Shown in pieces: positions 39,236-48,768 of a stretch of 64,000 nt of DNA. This DNA is from Arthrobacter sp. B0490 (GTDB lineage: Bacteria; Actinomycetota; Actinomycetes; Actinomycetales; Micrococcaceae). The number at the start of each line of letters is the position of its first letter. Positions within the stretch are counted from its first letter, which is position 1. Where the stretch lies: positions 248,001 to 312,000 of the forward strand of contig NZ_PJIR01000004.1 of NCBI RefSeq assembly GCF_002929355.1. The letters are read 5' to 3'. A program made the translations under genes and the position numbers. The notes under the pieces are model-generated. The model was given only the letters and a program-made list of their open reading frames with translations, was not told the DNA's origin and made no database searches.

Positions 39236-40054
39236 TCAGGGTAGTGCCGCTCCGGCCGGCGTTCCCAATCGCGGCTGGCAGTGCGGGCAGTAGTAGAGTT
39301 CCCGCAGTTCGGTGTCCCGGTCCCCGAGCTGCTCGAGGGCCACGGGTGTCCCGCACCGCAGGCAGCCCCGCCGCGACCGTCCGTACACCCAGAGCGTGTT
39401 GCCGCGCAGCTGCCCGGTGGTGGCCCGGGTGCTGCGTGCCTTGTTCGCCTCGAGGAGCTTCTTCGACAGTTCGACCATGCGCGGCAGGTTCGGCACCTCT
39501 CCGGTCGGCGTGAGCGGGTGGACGCCGGCCAGGAAGCACAGTTCGCACCGGTAGACGTTGCCGATCCCGGCGAGGTTCCGCTGGTCCAGCAGGGCCAGGC
39601 CGATGGGCCGCTCGGGCTGGTCGAGCAGCCGGCGCAGCGCCTCGTCCGGATCCCAGTCGGGCCCGAGCAGGTCGGGTCCGAGGAACCCGACGGCCTCTTC
39701 CTCCTCGGCGCGCGCGATCACGCGGAGCAGCCCGAGTTCGAACCCGACGACGACGGCGTCCTCGGTCTCCAGGATGCACCGGGCCTTGAAGGCGGGCCGG
39801 CGCCATTTCTCCCCGCGGGCGTAGACGTGCCAGAGGCCCTCCATCTTGAGGTGCGAGTGGATGTCCCAGCCGTCGTCGCCCCCGCCGCGGATGAGCAGGT
39901 GCTTGCCGCGGGCGACGGCCTCCTGCACGGTGTCACCGGTGAAGTCCACGGTGGCGAAGCGGGGCACGCGGATGTCGCACCGCGTGAGGACCTTCCCCGC
40001 GAGGGCGCGGTGCAGCTCGCGGGCGGCCCGCCAGACGGTATCCCCCTCAGGCAC
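39236..40054 (-). CDS. nei: Formamidopyrimidine/endonuclease VIII family DNA glycosylase (Nei type)
   Basis: A 272-residue base-excision glycosylase. The N-terminal MPEGDTVWRAARELH gives Pro2 and Glu3, the nucleophile region, and the DT signature typical of Nei rather than MutM. GKHLLIRGGGDDGWDIHSHLKMEG carries the conserved Lys. The C-terminal C4 zinc finger is visible (CLRCG and CPHC). It probably removes oxidised pyrimidines. The start overlaps the Lhr stop by 8 bases, pairing two repair proteins in one transcript. Confidence 0.93.
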   Translation of the reverse strand: MPEGDTVWRAARELHRALAGKVLTRCDIRVPRFATVDFTGDTVQEAVARGKHLLIRGGGDDGWDIHSHLKMEGLWHVYARGEKWRRPAFKARCILETEDAVVVGFELGLLRVIARAEEEEAVGFLGPDLLGPDWDPDEALRRLLDQPERPIGLALLDQRNLAGIGNVYRCELCFLAGVHPLTPTGEVPNLPRMVELSKKLLEANKARSTRATTGQLRGNTLWVYGRSRRGCLRCGTPVALEQLGDRDTELRELYYCPHCQPRLGTPAGAALP

Positions 40055-43000
40055 GGATCCTCAGCCCCTTCGGCGTGGAGTGGAAGCCTGCGTCGGCGAG
40101 GGCACGGCCGATGTCGGTGTCCAGGATCTCCCCGCCGTTCACCTTCTCGAGGGCCATCTTGTCCGCGGCCCCCCGGCGGATGATGGTGACCAGGGCCAGG
40201 GCGGCCGCGCGCAGCACCGAGGCGTCCTCGGTGAAAGTGAGCAGGGTCTTCCCGCCGCGCTCCACGTAGAGGGCGAGCGCGCCGTCGACCAGCACCACGA
40301 GGGCGCCCGCCTTCCGCCCGGCGCGGTGCCCGCCGTCAGCCTGTGGCCAGCTCAGTGCGGCGCCGTAGGGGTTGGCGGGATCGGTGGCCGCGAGCGCGAC
40401 GGCCTTCAGGGGAGGGGCCTCGCCGCCGAGGACGTCCTGCGCGGTGGGCAGCTGGTTGTCCGCGCTGAACGTGCGCAGGCGGTCCACCGTGGCGGGGACG
40501 GCGAACTGGGCCGCGCCGAGGTGCTCGATGAAGTAGCCGCGCCGGCACCGGCCCATCTCCTCCAGGCGTGCCAGCACCTTGTACATGAGGCCGAAGCCTC
40601 CGGGGATGCCCTCCTGGCCGACGGCGCCGCGCGTGACCACCCCGTACCGGTCCAGCAGCAGTTCCGCCGTGGCATGGGCGTGCAGCGTCGTCTCCGCCTC
40701 CACGCCGGGCAGCATGTTCCACCGGCCGCCCGCCAGGGGAGGGGTGGGCCGCTGGTAGCTGCCGCCGTCGTCCGTGGCCGCGGCCAGGCGCATCGAGGCC
40801 CCGGTGAGGGACTTGCCCGGTGCCCGGCCGAGCCGTCCCGCCCGTGACGTCCGGGCGCGCGCCGGGACCGGCTTCTGCTTGTGGGCCGTCTTGCCATGGG
40901 CCAGGAGTGCGCGCACCGGCGTGAAGGTGTCGTTGCTGATCCGCCCCGCCCAGACCAGGTCCCACAGCGCGGTCACGACGGCGGTGTCCGTGATGGCCTC
41001 CTGCACGTCGAGCAGGTTGGTGAGCTGCCGCAGGAAGAAGCCGCCACCCCCTGCGAGCAGGTCGAGCAGCGCCGTGTGCAGGGTGTTCGGCTCGAAGGCG
41101 GGATCGGGCCGCAGCGTCAGCGGGGCGTTCTCCGCGAGGTGCAGGGCGATCCAGCCGTCGTTGCCGGCGAGGGATCCCGCTCCGGACCACAGCACCTCGC
41201 CGGTCGCCGTCAGCTCGTCGAGCATGGCGGGCGCGTAGTTCGCCACGCGCTGCGCCAGGATGAGCGGCTCCCAGGCCGAGGCGGGGATCGGCACGCCCGA
41301 GAGCTGGTCGATGACCGTGATCACGCCGTCGAGTCCGCGCAGGCTGGAGCCGATGTGCTGCCAGGTGGGCAGGAACCTGCCGTAGGCGGCCGGGTCCACA
41401 GGCTCCACCTCCTGGCGGAGGGCGGCGAGCGAGCGGCGGCGCAGGCGGCGGAGCACCTCGGCGTCGCACCACTCGCTCGCGGCGGGTGGGTGCACGGTGA
41501 TGGTGCCGGGGGCGGCACCCGATGCCGCCGAGATGTCGAGGAGCGGCACCGACTCCGTGGGACGGAACTCGCCCTCCACCACACGCCCGGCGCCGGCGAG
41601 GCGCTGCAGGGACCCGGCGACGACGGCGACACCGAGTCCCAGGCGGGCCGCAGCCTCGGCGGCGGTGAACGGACCGTGCGTGCGGGCGTAGCGGCCCACG
41701 AGGTCGCCGAGCGGGTCGGTGACCGGTTCGATGAACGCCAGCGGGATGCCCATGGGCAGCGGGACGCCGAGGGCGTCACGCAGGCGTGCGGCGTCCTCGA
41801 CGGCGGAGATCCGCTCGACACCGGCGATGTGCACGGTCAGCGCCCGGTTCGTCCTCACCAGGGCGGCGACGTGCCGGGCCACGACCTCGACCGACGCCCG
41901 GCCGGGCGCGGGGGCCGGGGCAGCGGCCATCAGCATCTCGTCCGAGGGGTCCTCGTCCGAAGGGTCCTCGTCGGCGGACGCGACGTCAGGAGACGCGATG
42001 CCGGCGGACGGGTCGTCGGGGACGGATGCGAGGGCGGGCCGGTCGTCCGCCGGGGCCTCGAGCCGCTCGGCGATCTCCTCCACGGTGAGCGGTCCGAGCA
42101 GGCGCAGCAGGTCCGCGACGCCCTCGAGGCCCCGCGCCAGGCGGTCCGGCCGGAGGCGCTGCAGTTCGAGTTCCGTCTCGGCGATGACCCGCGCATCGAG
42201 CAGTTCCCGCAGTTCCGCCCGGCCGAGCAGTTCGTTGAGGAGCGTGGGGTCGAGCGAGAGCGCTGCGGCCCGGCGCTCGGCCAGGGGGGAGTCGCCCTCG
42301 TAGAGGAAGGACGCCACGTAGCCGAACAGCATGGACCGCGCGAAGGGCGAGGGCTGCTGCGTGGTGACCTCGACGATGCGCAGCTCCCGGCGCTCGATCG
42401 AGGCGGCGAGCTCCTTCAGCGCTGGCAGGTCGTAGACGTCCTGCAGGCATTCGCGCACGGTCTCGAGGACGATCGGGAACGTCGGGTACTTCTTGGCGAC
42501 GTCGAGCAGCTGCGCCGACCGCTGCCGCTGCTGCCACAGCGGCGAGCGCTTGCCCGGGTTCTGCCGCGGCAGCAGGAGGGCACGGGCGGCGCACTCCCGG
42601 AACCGGGAGGCGAACAGCGCCGATCCACCCACCTCGGCGGTGACGATGTCGTCGAGCTCCTCGGGGTCGAACAGGAAGAGATCGGCGCCGGGCGGTTCGT
42701 CCTCCATGAGCGGTACCCGCAGCACGATGCCGTCGTCGGAAGCCATCGCGGCGCCGTCCATGCCGTACCGCTGCTCCAGGCGGGCCCCGACGGCGAGCGC
42801 CCAGGGCGCGTGCACGGGCATGCCGAAGGGACTGTGCAGCACCACGCGCCAGTCGCCGAGCTCGTCGTGGAACCGCTCGACGACGAGCGTGCGGTCGCTG
42901 GGGACCACCTCGGTGGCCTCGCGCTGCTCCGTCAGGTAGGTGATGAGGTTGCCGGACGCCCACGCGTCGAGGCCGATCCTCTCGCATCGCTCCTGCGCCT

Positions 43001-45023
43001 TCTCCGGCGTGGACCCCGACATCTCCCGGTTGAAGGCGCCGAGGGCGCGGCCGAGCTCCACGGGCCGCCCGAGGGAGTCGCCCTTCCAGAAGGGGAGCTT
43101 GCCGGGCTGCCCGAAGGCGGGGGAGACGAGCACACGGTCGTGCGTGATCTCCTCGATCCGCCAGCTGGTGGCCCCGAGCGCGAAGACGTCGCCCACGCGC
43201 GACTCGTACACCATCTCCTCGTCGAGCTCGCCGACGCGGCGCCCACCCGCGCGCGGCCCCTCGCCCTCGGATCCGACGAGGAACACCCCGAAGAGTCCGC
43301 GGTCGGGGATGGTGCCGCCGGACGTGACGGCCAGGCGCTGCGCCCCGGGCCGGCCCGTGATGGTGCCTTCCACCCGGTCCCAGATGATGCGCGGGCGCAG
43401 TTCGGCGAACTCGTCGGACGGGTACAGGCCGGCGAGGAGGTCGAGCGTCGCGTCGAAGGCGGACCGCGGCAGGGTGGCGAACGGCGCGGACGCCCGGACG
43501 ACGTCGAACCACTCCTCGACGTCGATGGTGCCGAGCGCCGCGGCCGCGACCGTCTGCTGCGCCAGGATGTCCAGCGGGTTGGTGGGGATGTAGAGGGGTT
43601 CGATCTGCCCGGCGAGCATGCGCTCCACGGTGACCGTCGTGTTGATGAGGTCCCCCCGGTGCTTGGGGAACAGGACGCCCTGCGAGACCTCACCCACCTG
43701 GTGCCCGGCGCGGCCCACGCGCTGCAGGCCGCTCGCCACCGAGTGCGGGGACTCGACCTGCACCACGAGGTCCACCGCGCCCATGTCGATGCCGAGCTCG
43801 AGCGAACTGGTCGCCACCACGCAGCGCAGGCGTCCCGACTTGAGGTCGTCCTCGATCAGTGCGCGCTGGTCCTTCGACACCGAGCCGTGGTGGGCCCGGG
43901 CGAGGAGCGGCTCGGCGCCGTTGCTCTGCCCCGCCTGGGCCATCATCTGGGCAGGGGTCGCCGTGGTGTGCGCGAAGGACGGCACGGCGGTGGGTTCGAC
44001 GGCGGCCGGGTCGCCGCCCGCGGCCCAGACGGCGTCGCGCTCGCGGCGTTCCGCGTGGATCTCGTTGAGCCGTGCGGTCAGGCGTTCGGCGAGCCGCCGC
44101 GAGTTCGCGAACACGATCGTGGCACGGTTCTGCTCGATCAGGTCGACGATCTTCTCCTCGACGTGCGGCCAGATGCTCGCCTGCGGCACGGCGTCGCCGT
44201 CGTCGTCGGTGTTGGCTGCCGCCCCGCCGAGCTCCGTCATGTCCTCCACGGGCACGGTGACGGTGAGGTCCCACTGCTTCTTCGACGGCGGCGCGACGAT
44301 CTCCACGGGCGCGTTGCCGGACAGGAAGCGGGCGACGGTCTCCTTGGGCTCCACCGTGGCGGAAAGACCGATGCGCTGCACGGGCTTGTCGAGGAGGGCG
44401 TCGAGGCGGGCCAGGGACACCGCGAGGTGCGCGCCGCGCTTGGTACCCGCGACGGCGTGGACCTCGTCGATGATGACGGTGTCCACCTCCATCAGGGTCT
44501 CGCGCGCCTTCGAGGTCAGCATGAGGAACAGCGACTCGGGCGTGGTGATGAGGATGTCCGGCGGCCGCGTGAGCATCGCGCGCCGCTCGGCCTGCGGGGT
44601 GTCGCCGGACCGGACGCCGACGGTGATGCTGGGCGCGGGCAGACCGAGGCGCTTGGCCGTCTGCGTGATCCCGATGAGAGGCGCCCGCAGGTTCCGCTCG
44701 ACGTCGACGCCGAGGGCTTTCAAGGGGGAGATGTAGAGCACGCGGGTGCTGCGCTTCGGTTTCGCCGGGGCCTTCCGGCCCCTGGCCGGCGCGGGAGCGT
44801 CGGGTTCGGGATCACCGCCGCCTTCGCCCGAGGCGATCAGCCTGTCCAGGGCCCAGAGGAAGGCCGCGAGCGTCTTGCCCGAGCCGGTGGGTGCGACGAC
44901 GAGGGCGTTCGACCCCGCGGAGATGGCGGCCCAGGCGCCCTCCTGGGCAGGCGTGGGCTCGGAGAAGGCCCCGGCGAACCACTCGTGCGTGGCCGGGGTG
45001 AACCTCGTCAGTACCTGCGTCAC
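40047..45023 (-). CDS. lhr: Lhr-family superfamily-II DNA/RNA helicase
   Basis: A 1,658-residue ATP-dependent helicase. Motif I is APTGSGKTLAAFLWALD near residue 50, DEVH motif II is VIIDEVHAVAGTKRG, and motif VI-type QRVGRAGHQVG is present. The remaining 900 residues are the Lhr core winged-helix, beta-barrel and long C-terminal domains typical of actinobacterial Lhr. The full size and domain order match Lhr-Core proteins, which act in DNA repair. GTG 45023 (preceded by GATGAAGAG) gives the family-typical start TQVLTRFTPATHEWFAG; a longer open frame to 45287 lacks support. Confidence 0.93.
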   Translation of the reverse strand: MTQVLTRFTPATHEWFAGAFSEPTPAQEGAWAAISAGSNALVVAPTGSGKTLAAFLWALDRLIASGEGGGDPEPDAPAPARGRKAPAKPKRSTRVLYISPLKALGVDVERNLRAPLIGITQTAKRLGLPAPSITVGVRSGDTPQAERRAMLTRPPDILITTPESLFLMLTSKARETLMEVDTVIIDEVHAVAGTKRGAHLAVSLARLDALLDKPVQRIGLSATVEPKETVARFLSGNAPVEIVAPPSKKQWDLTVTVPVEDMTELGGAAANTDDDGDAVPQASIWPHVEEKIVDLIEQNRATIVFANSRRLAERLTARLNEIHAERRERDAVWAAGGDPAAVEPTAVPSFAHTTATPAQMMAQAGQSNGAEPLLARAHHGSVSKDQRALIEDDLKSGRLRCVVATSSLELGIDMGAVDLVVQVESPHSVASGLQRVGRAGHQVGEVSQGVLFPKHRGDLINTTVTVERMLAGQIEPLYIPTNPLDILAQQTVAAAALGTIDVEEWFDVVRASAPFATLPRSAFDATLDLLAGLYPSDEFAELRPRIIWDRVEGTITGRPGAQRLAVTSGGTIPDRGLFGVFLVGSEGEGPRAGGRRVGELDEEMVYESRVGDVFALGATSWRIEEITHDRVLVSPAFGQPGKLPFWKGDSLGRPVELGRALGAFNREMSGSTPEKAQERCERIGLDAWASGNLITYLTEQREATEVVPSDRTLVVERFHDELGDWRVVLHSPFGMPVHAPWALAVGARLEQRYGMDGAAMASDDGIVLRVPLMEDEPPGADLFLFDPEELDDIVTAEVGGSALFASRFRECAARALLLPRQNPGKRSPLWQQRQRSAQLLDVAKKYPTFPIVLETVRECLQDVYDLPALKELAASIERRELRIVEVTTQQPSPFARSMLFGYVASFLYEGDSPLAERRAAALSLDPTLLNELLGRAELRELLDARVIAETELELQRLRPDRLARGLEGVADLLRLLGPLTVEEIAERLEAPADDRPALASVPDDPSAGIASPDVASADEDPSDEDPSDEMLMAAAPAPAPGRASVEVVARHVAALVRTNRALTVHIAGVERISAVEDAARLRDALGVPLPMGIPLAFIEPVTDPLGDLVGRYARTHGPFTAAEAAARLGLGVAVVAGSLQRLAGAGRVVEGEFRPTESVPLLDISAASGAAPGTITVHPPAASEWCDAEVLRRLRRRSLAALRQEVEPVDPAAYGRFLPTWQHIGSSLRGLDGVITVIDQLSGVPIPASAWEPLILAQRVANYAPAMLDELTATGEVLWSGAGSLAGNDGWIALHLAENAPLTLRPDPAFEPNTLHTALLDLLAGGGGFFLRQLTNLLDVQEAITDTAVVTALWDLVWAGRISNDTFTPVRALLAHGKTAHKQKPVPARARTSRAGRLGRAPGKSLTGASMRLAAATDDGGSYQRPTPPLAGGRWNMLPGVEAETTLHAHATAELLLDRYGVVTRGAVGQEGIPGGFGLMYKVLARLEEMGRCRRGYFIEHLGAAQFAVPATVDRLRTFSADNQLPTAQDVLGGEAPPLKAVALAATDPANPYGAALSWPQADGGHRAGRKAGALVVLVDGALALYVERGGKTLLTFTEDASVLRAAALALVTIIRRGAADKMALEKVNGGEILDTDIGRALADAGFHSTPKGLRIRA

Positions 45024-45150
45024 CTCTTCATCATGCCCCAGCGCACCGACACTCGGAGGAGGCCGCCGCACCGGACGCCTGCCCCCGCGACGGGCCGTCC
45101 GGGAGTAGGTTTCAGGGAGGGCTGCGCCGCGCGCCCGGGGAGGAGCGGTC

Positions 45151-45726
45151 GTGGCAGCCGCACCGGTGACAGTGGATCCCCCGCGAGGGCACGTGTCCCA
45201 CAACTGGCTACCCGTGGCGGGCGTCGGGTCGCTCTTCCTCGGCGGCGGGGCGGCGGGGCTCGTCTTCGACGGCGACACGGGCCGCATGGCCGTCTACTTC
45301 ATCGCGGGCACGCTCGTCCTCATCGTGCTGACCACGCCGTGGCTCGTCCGCCACCCGCCTGCGATGAACGCCACGGCGGGCTCCTACCTGGTGCTCGGCG
45401 TCGCCGTCGAACTCGGGGCGCTCCTGGGTGGGGCCGTGGAGGCCTTCCGGGGGCTCGGTGCGTGGGTGGTGCTCGGGATCGGCCTCGCGGTGTACGGCCA
45501 CCTCGAGCGGGGCCGCGTCCTGGTCACCGCGGGGGCGGGGGCCGCGCTGCTGGGCGTCACGGCCATCGCCGCCGACCGGCCGTGGCTGACCCTGGTGCTC
45601 GCGCCGGCGACAGCCGCCCTGCTCGTGTTCGCCGCCTGGCGGCTCCGGCTGCTGGAGTCGCGCCCGGCGGCCCGGGCAGCAGGCACCCCCAGCCGTGGGG
45701 CCGGGTCGCCGGGCACAGCCGCCTGA
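45151..45726 (+). CDS. Small multi-pass membrane protein, unknown
   Basis: A 191-residue protein with about five to six hydrophobic helices (LPVAGVGSLFLGGGAAGLVF; MAVYFIAGTLVLIVLTTPWL; SYLVLGVAVELGALLGGAV; AWVVLGIGLAVYGHL; LVTAGAGAALLGVTAIA; LVLAPATAALLVFAAWRL). No recognisable family. The GTG start has GGGGAGGAGC upstream. It is transcribed divergently from lhr. Confidence 0.72.
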   Translation: MAAAPVTVDPPRGHVSHNWLPVAGVGSLFLGGGAAGLVFDGDTGRMAVYFIAGTLVLIVLTTPWLVRHPPAMNATAGSYLVLGVAVELGALLGGAVEAFRGLGAWVVLGIGLAVYGHLERGRVLVTAGAGAALLGVTAIAADRPWLTLVLAPATAALLVFAAWRLRLLESRPAARAAGTPSRGAGSPGTAA

Positions 45727-45735
45727 TCAGGCGGC
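45718..45735. terminator. Palindrome between convergent genes
   Basis: A perfect 18-base palindrome (GCCGCCTGATCAGGCGGC) spans the stop of the membrane-protein gene and lies 25 bases before the DUF4232 lipoprotein stop on the opposite strand. It is placed to end both transcripts; the stem is 9 bp with no loop bases. Confidence 0.4.
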
Positions 45736-45760
45736 CTGCCGGATCCGCTCCGACGGGCCG

Positions 45761-46519
45761 TTAGGACGCGGGCTGCAGCGTCCCCACGGTCATCAGCACC
45801 ACGGAGGCCGCGGAGCAGGCCGGGATCTCCTGCGGCAGGACGAGCGAGTCGGTGGCTCCGGGCGGGTACACGCGCAGCCCGACAGCCGGGACGAGGAGGC
45901 ACTCCGGCCCGTAGTTCTGCGCGTTCGTCTGCCGCAGGGTCGTGGTCGTCGAGGCTCCCGGAGCGAGGGACACGAGGGTCGACGCCGAGCCGTCGCGGTC
46001 CGCGGGTGCCCCGATCTGGGCTCCGGCCACGTCCACGTAGGACACCCCCGGGAAGCCGTCCACCGTGCACTCCTGGCCTGAGGCGTTCGTCAGCACGAGC
46101 GTGCGGTAGATGCTGCCCGCGGCGCCGCCGCCGGGCTGCTCCTGGATGCTCCCGGTCAGCTGCGCTGCCGTGCAGGTGCCGACCGCGGCGGGCGGCGCGG
46201 GCGGGGCGGTGGGCGAGGGCGCGTCCGCCGTCGGAGCCGCCGACGCCGAGGGCGATGCGGAAGCGGATGGAGCTGCCGACGGAGCTGCCGACGGAGCTGC
46301 CGTAGGCGACGCCGAAGCGGACGGAGCTGCCGACGCCGACGCCGATGCGGACGGGGCGTCCGACGGCGCCTCGCTCGTGGTGGCGGCCGATGGCGCCGCG
46401 GACGACGGTGCGGCCCCTCCGGCGTCCGTCCCGGACGACGTGCAGCCGCTCACGGCCAGTAGTGTTCCGGCGGCCGCAGCGGCCATGGTCCAACGCTTGC
46501 TCCCCAGCAGACTAGTCAT
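45761..46519 (-). CDS. DUF4232 lipoprotein with Ser/Ala/Pro-rich stalk
   Basis: A 252-residue lipoprotein. The lipobox is LAVSGC, with the modified Cys at 26. A disordered stalk (about 30-110) is almost entirely Ala, Ser and Pro with an ASAS/APSA repeat pattern. The C-terminal domain is DUF4232, with two Cys-containing strands (CTAAQLTGSIQEQPGG; ECTVDGFPGVSYVDVAG) and late Cys in GPECLLVP and IPACSAAS. The protein is held at the outer face of the membrane; its function is unknown. Confidence 0.88.
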   Translation of the reverse strand: MTSLLGSKRWTMAAAAAGTLLAVSGCTSSGTDAGGAAPSSAAPSAATTSEAPSDAPSASASASAAPSASASPTAAPSAAPSAAPSASASPSASAAPTADAPSPTAPPAPPAAVGTCTAAQLTGSIQEQPGGGAAGSIYRTLVLTNASGQECTVDGFPGVSYVDVAGAQIGAPADRDGSASTLVSLAPGASTTTTLRQTNAQNYGPECLLVPAVGLRVYPPGATDSLVLPQEIPACSAASVVLMTVGTLQPAS

Positions 46520-46616
46520 GCCCTCACCCTACGTCCGGGATCCCGGAGCGCCAGTAGGCGGACACGGCCGTACCGTGATCGTTACCTGCGCCGGATCGCC
46601 CTGTGCCCGAACGGCA

Positions 46617-47072
46617 CTACGCGTGGTGGTACGCGCGGCCGCCGGCGATCTCCTGGGCGCGGTAGACCTGCTCGGCGAGGATGAGGCGTACGAGCTGGTG
46701 GGGGAAGACCAGCGGAGAGAGGGACCAGACGAAGTCGGCGCGCTGGTGCACCTGGTCGTCCACGCCGTAGGCGCCGCCGATGATCACGGTGACGCTGCGC
46801 GATGCCTCGAGCGGTCCCAGGAGGGTTCGGGAGAGCGTGGGCGAATCGATGGCCCGTCCGCGTTCGTCGAGGAGGATCACGTAGTCGGTGCCGAGCCGGG
46901 CCAGCAGCCGCTCGGACTCCTCCCTGCGGGCGGCATCGTGCTCGCGCGCCGAGTGGTTGATGAGCTGCCACGACAGGTCGAACGGCTTCTTGAGGCGCTT
47001 CGCGTAGCGCTCGATGCCGTCGGACACCCAGCCCTCGTGCTTGCGGCCCATAGCGAGCACCCGGATTGCCAT
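46617..47072 (-). CDS. rlmH: 23S rRNA (pseudouridine1915-N3) methyltransferase
   Basis: A 151-residue SPOUT-type methyltransferase that modifies pseudouridine 1915 of 23S rRNA using SAM. The start IRVLAMGRKHEGWVSDGIERYAKRL, the GGAYGVDDQVHQRAD knot motif and the C-terminal SPLVFPHQLVRLILAEQVYRAQEI with YHHA match RlmH closely. It stands alone on the minus strand; its promoter lies in the 230-bp region shared with the divergent glycan operon. Confidence 0.95.
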   Translation of the reverse strand: MAIRVLAMGRKHEGWVSDGIERYAKRLKKPFDLSWQLINHSAREHDAARREESERLLARLGTDYVILLDERGRAIDSPTLSRTLLGPLEASRSVTVIIGGAYGVDDQVHQRADFVWSLSPLVFPHQLVRLILAEQVYRAQEIAGGRAYHHA

Positions 47073-47304
47073 GGCCTCAGATTATCGTCCAGCGGCAGCG
47101 GCGGGGGCCGGGAGAACGGTACGAGAAGGCCCGGCGAGACCCGGGAGCGGCCCCACCGAGGTGAACGCCGGACGAACACGAGGCAAAGAACAAGCGCCTG
47201 CACAAGGATTTCGCCGGCCCGAGTTTTCCCGCCCGGCCCCGGGAACCATCAGTACGCTGACGGAATCCCCCCGCAGATCCACGAATCGTACGAAGGAGGC
47301 GGCA

Positions 47305-48768
47305 ATGTCGACCATCACCGACCGAATGGACGCACCGGGCACAGCGGGCCATGAGGCACGCCCCCGACGACGAACCGTCGGCGTCATCCTCGCCGGAGGC
47401 GTCGGTACGCGGATGGGCCTCGAGATCCCCAAGCAGCTCGTCCCCGTGGCGGGCCGCACGAGCCTCGAGCACACCGTCGACATCTTCCAGCAGTGCCCCT
47501 TCATCGACGAGATCATCGTGATGATGGATCCCGGGTCCATGGACCGCGCCGAGCGTCTCGTGACGAGGGACCGTTTCCCCAAGCTCTCGGCGCTGCTGCC
47601 CGGCGGGCGCGACCGCAACGAGACCTCGTACCTCGCCCTGCGCGAGATCGCGACCCCGGGCTCCAAGGTGGTCTTCCACGACGCCGTCCGCCCGCTCGTG
47701 GATCCGGCCATCATCCGGGCGTGCGTCGATGCCCTGGACACCTACGACGCCGTCGACACCGGCATCCCCTCCGCGGACACCATCATCGAGGTGGACGAGC
47801 ACGACATCATCCGTGCCGTCCCGCCGCGGGCGTCCCTCCGCCGCGGCCAGACGCCGCAGGCCTTCCGGTGGGACACCCTGATGGAGGCCTACGGGCACGC
47901 GCATGCCGACCCGGACTTCGCCGCGACGGACGACTGCTCGGTGGTCCTGAAGTACAGCCCGGGCGTCCCGATCATCGTGGTGCCCGGCCATGAGGCCAAC
48001 ATCAAGATCACGCACCCCATCGACATCCACCTGGCCGACAAGCTGTTCCAGCTCAAGCACCAGCACTCCGACCCGGTGCCGTTCGCCGTGTCCTCGCTCC
48101 GCGGCGCCGTCGTCGTCGTGTTCGGCGGCAGTTCCGGCATCGGCGGCGAACTCGGACGGCAGCTCGAGGACGAGGGCGCGCACGTCGTCTCCCACAGCAG
48201 GACGGGCAGCGGCACCTTCGTGGAGGACCGTGATTCCGTCTCGCGCGCCCTGGCCGGCGCAGCAGCCGAATACGGGCGGATCGACCATGTGGTGCTCACC
48301 GCGGGCGTCCTGACCATCGGCGACCTCGTGGGCCTCAGCGACGAGCAGCTCCAGCACGACGTCGGCGTCAACCTCATGGCCGCGTTCGTCGTCGCGCAGG
48401 AGTCCCACTCCTACCTGGCGTCCTCCCGGGGCTCGCTGCTGCTGTTTTCGTCCAGCTCCTACACGCGCGGCCGCGCCCAATACACGGTGTACTCGGCCAC
48501 GAAGGCGGCGCTCGTCAACCTGACCCAGGCGCTCGCCGACGAGTGGAGCAGCGACGCCATCCGGGTCAACTGCATCAGCCCGAGCCGCACGGCGACGCCC
48601 ATGCGCGAGAAGGCGTTCGGCCGCGAGGACGAGACCACCCTCGTGCAGGCCGGGGACGTCGCCCGCGTCTGCGCCTCGGTCCTCGCCTCCGACATCACGG
48701 GGCAGGTGTTCGACGTCCGACTGCTGCGCGTCGATCCGCTGCCCACCCAGTTCGAAAGCGTCCGGTGA
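47305..48768 (+). CDS. Bifunctional cytidylyltransferase (IspD/TarI-like) and short-chain dehydrogenase
   Basis: A 487-residue two-domain protein. Domain 1 (about 25-255) is an IspD/TarI cytidylyltransferase: ILAGGVGTRMGLEIPKQL, the VVFHDAVRPLV active-site segment and a TDDCSV substrate loop. Domain 2 (about 265-480) is an SDR: GGSSGIGGELG at 274-284 and catalytic YSATK at 396-400. The same fusion occurs in Haemophilus Bcs1, where a reductase makes ribitol-5-phosphate and the transferase makes CDP-ribitol. A CDP-polyol is therefore likely here; the exact sugar is inferred. GAAGGAGG precedes the ATG. It heads the operon. Confidence 0.88.
   Translation: MSTITDRMDAPGTAGHEARPRRRTVGVILAGGVGTRMGLEIPKQLVPVAGRTSLEHTVDIFQQCPFIDEIIVMMDPGSMDRAERLVTRDRFPKLSALLPGGRDRNETSYLALREIATPGSKVVFHDAVRPLVDPAIIRACVDALDTYDAVDTGIPSADTIIEVDEHDIIRAVPPRASLRRGQTPQAFRWDTLMEAYGHAHADPDFAATDDCSVVLKYSPGVPIIVVPGHEANIKITHPIDIHLADKLFQLKHQHSDPVPFAVSSLRGAVVVVFGGSSGIGGELGRQLEDEGAHVVSHSRTGSGTFVEDRDSVSRALAGAAAEYGRIDHVVLTAGVLTIGDLVGLSDEQLQHDVGVNLMAAFVVAQESHSYLASSRGSLLLFSSSSYTRGRAQYTVYSATKAALVNLTQALADEWSSDAIRVNCISPSRTATPMREKAFGREDETTLVQAGDVARVCASVLASDITGQVFDVRLLRVDPLPTQFESVR

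Noticed and set aside
40881..45764. A 1,600-codon open frame opposite lhr
   Set aside because: It is a shadow of the helicase, with the typical composition of an antisense frame. No ribosome site, motif or neighbour supports it.
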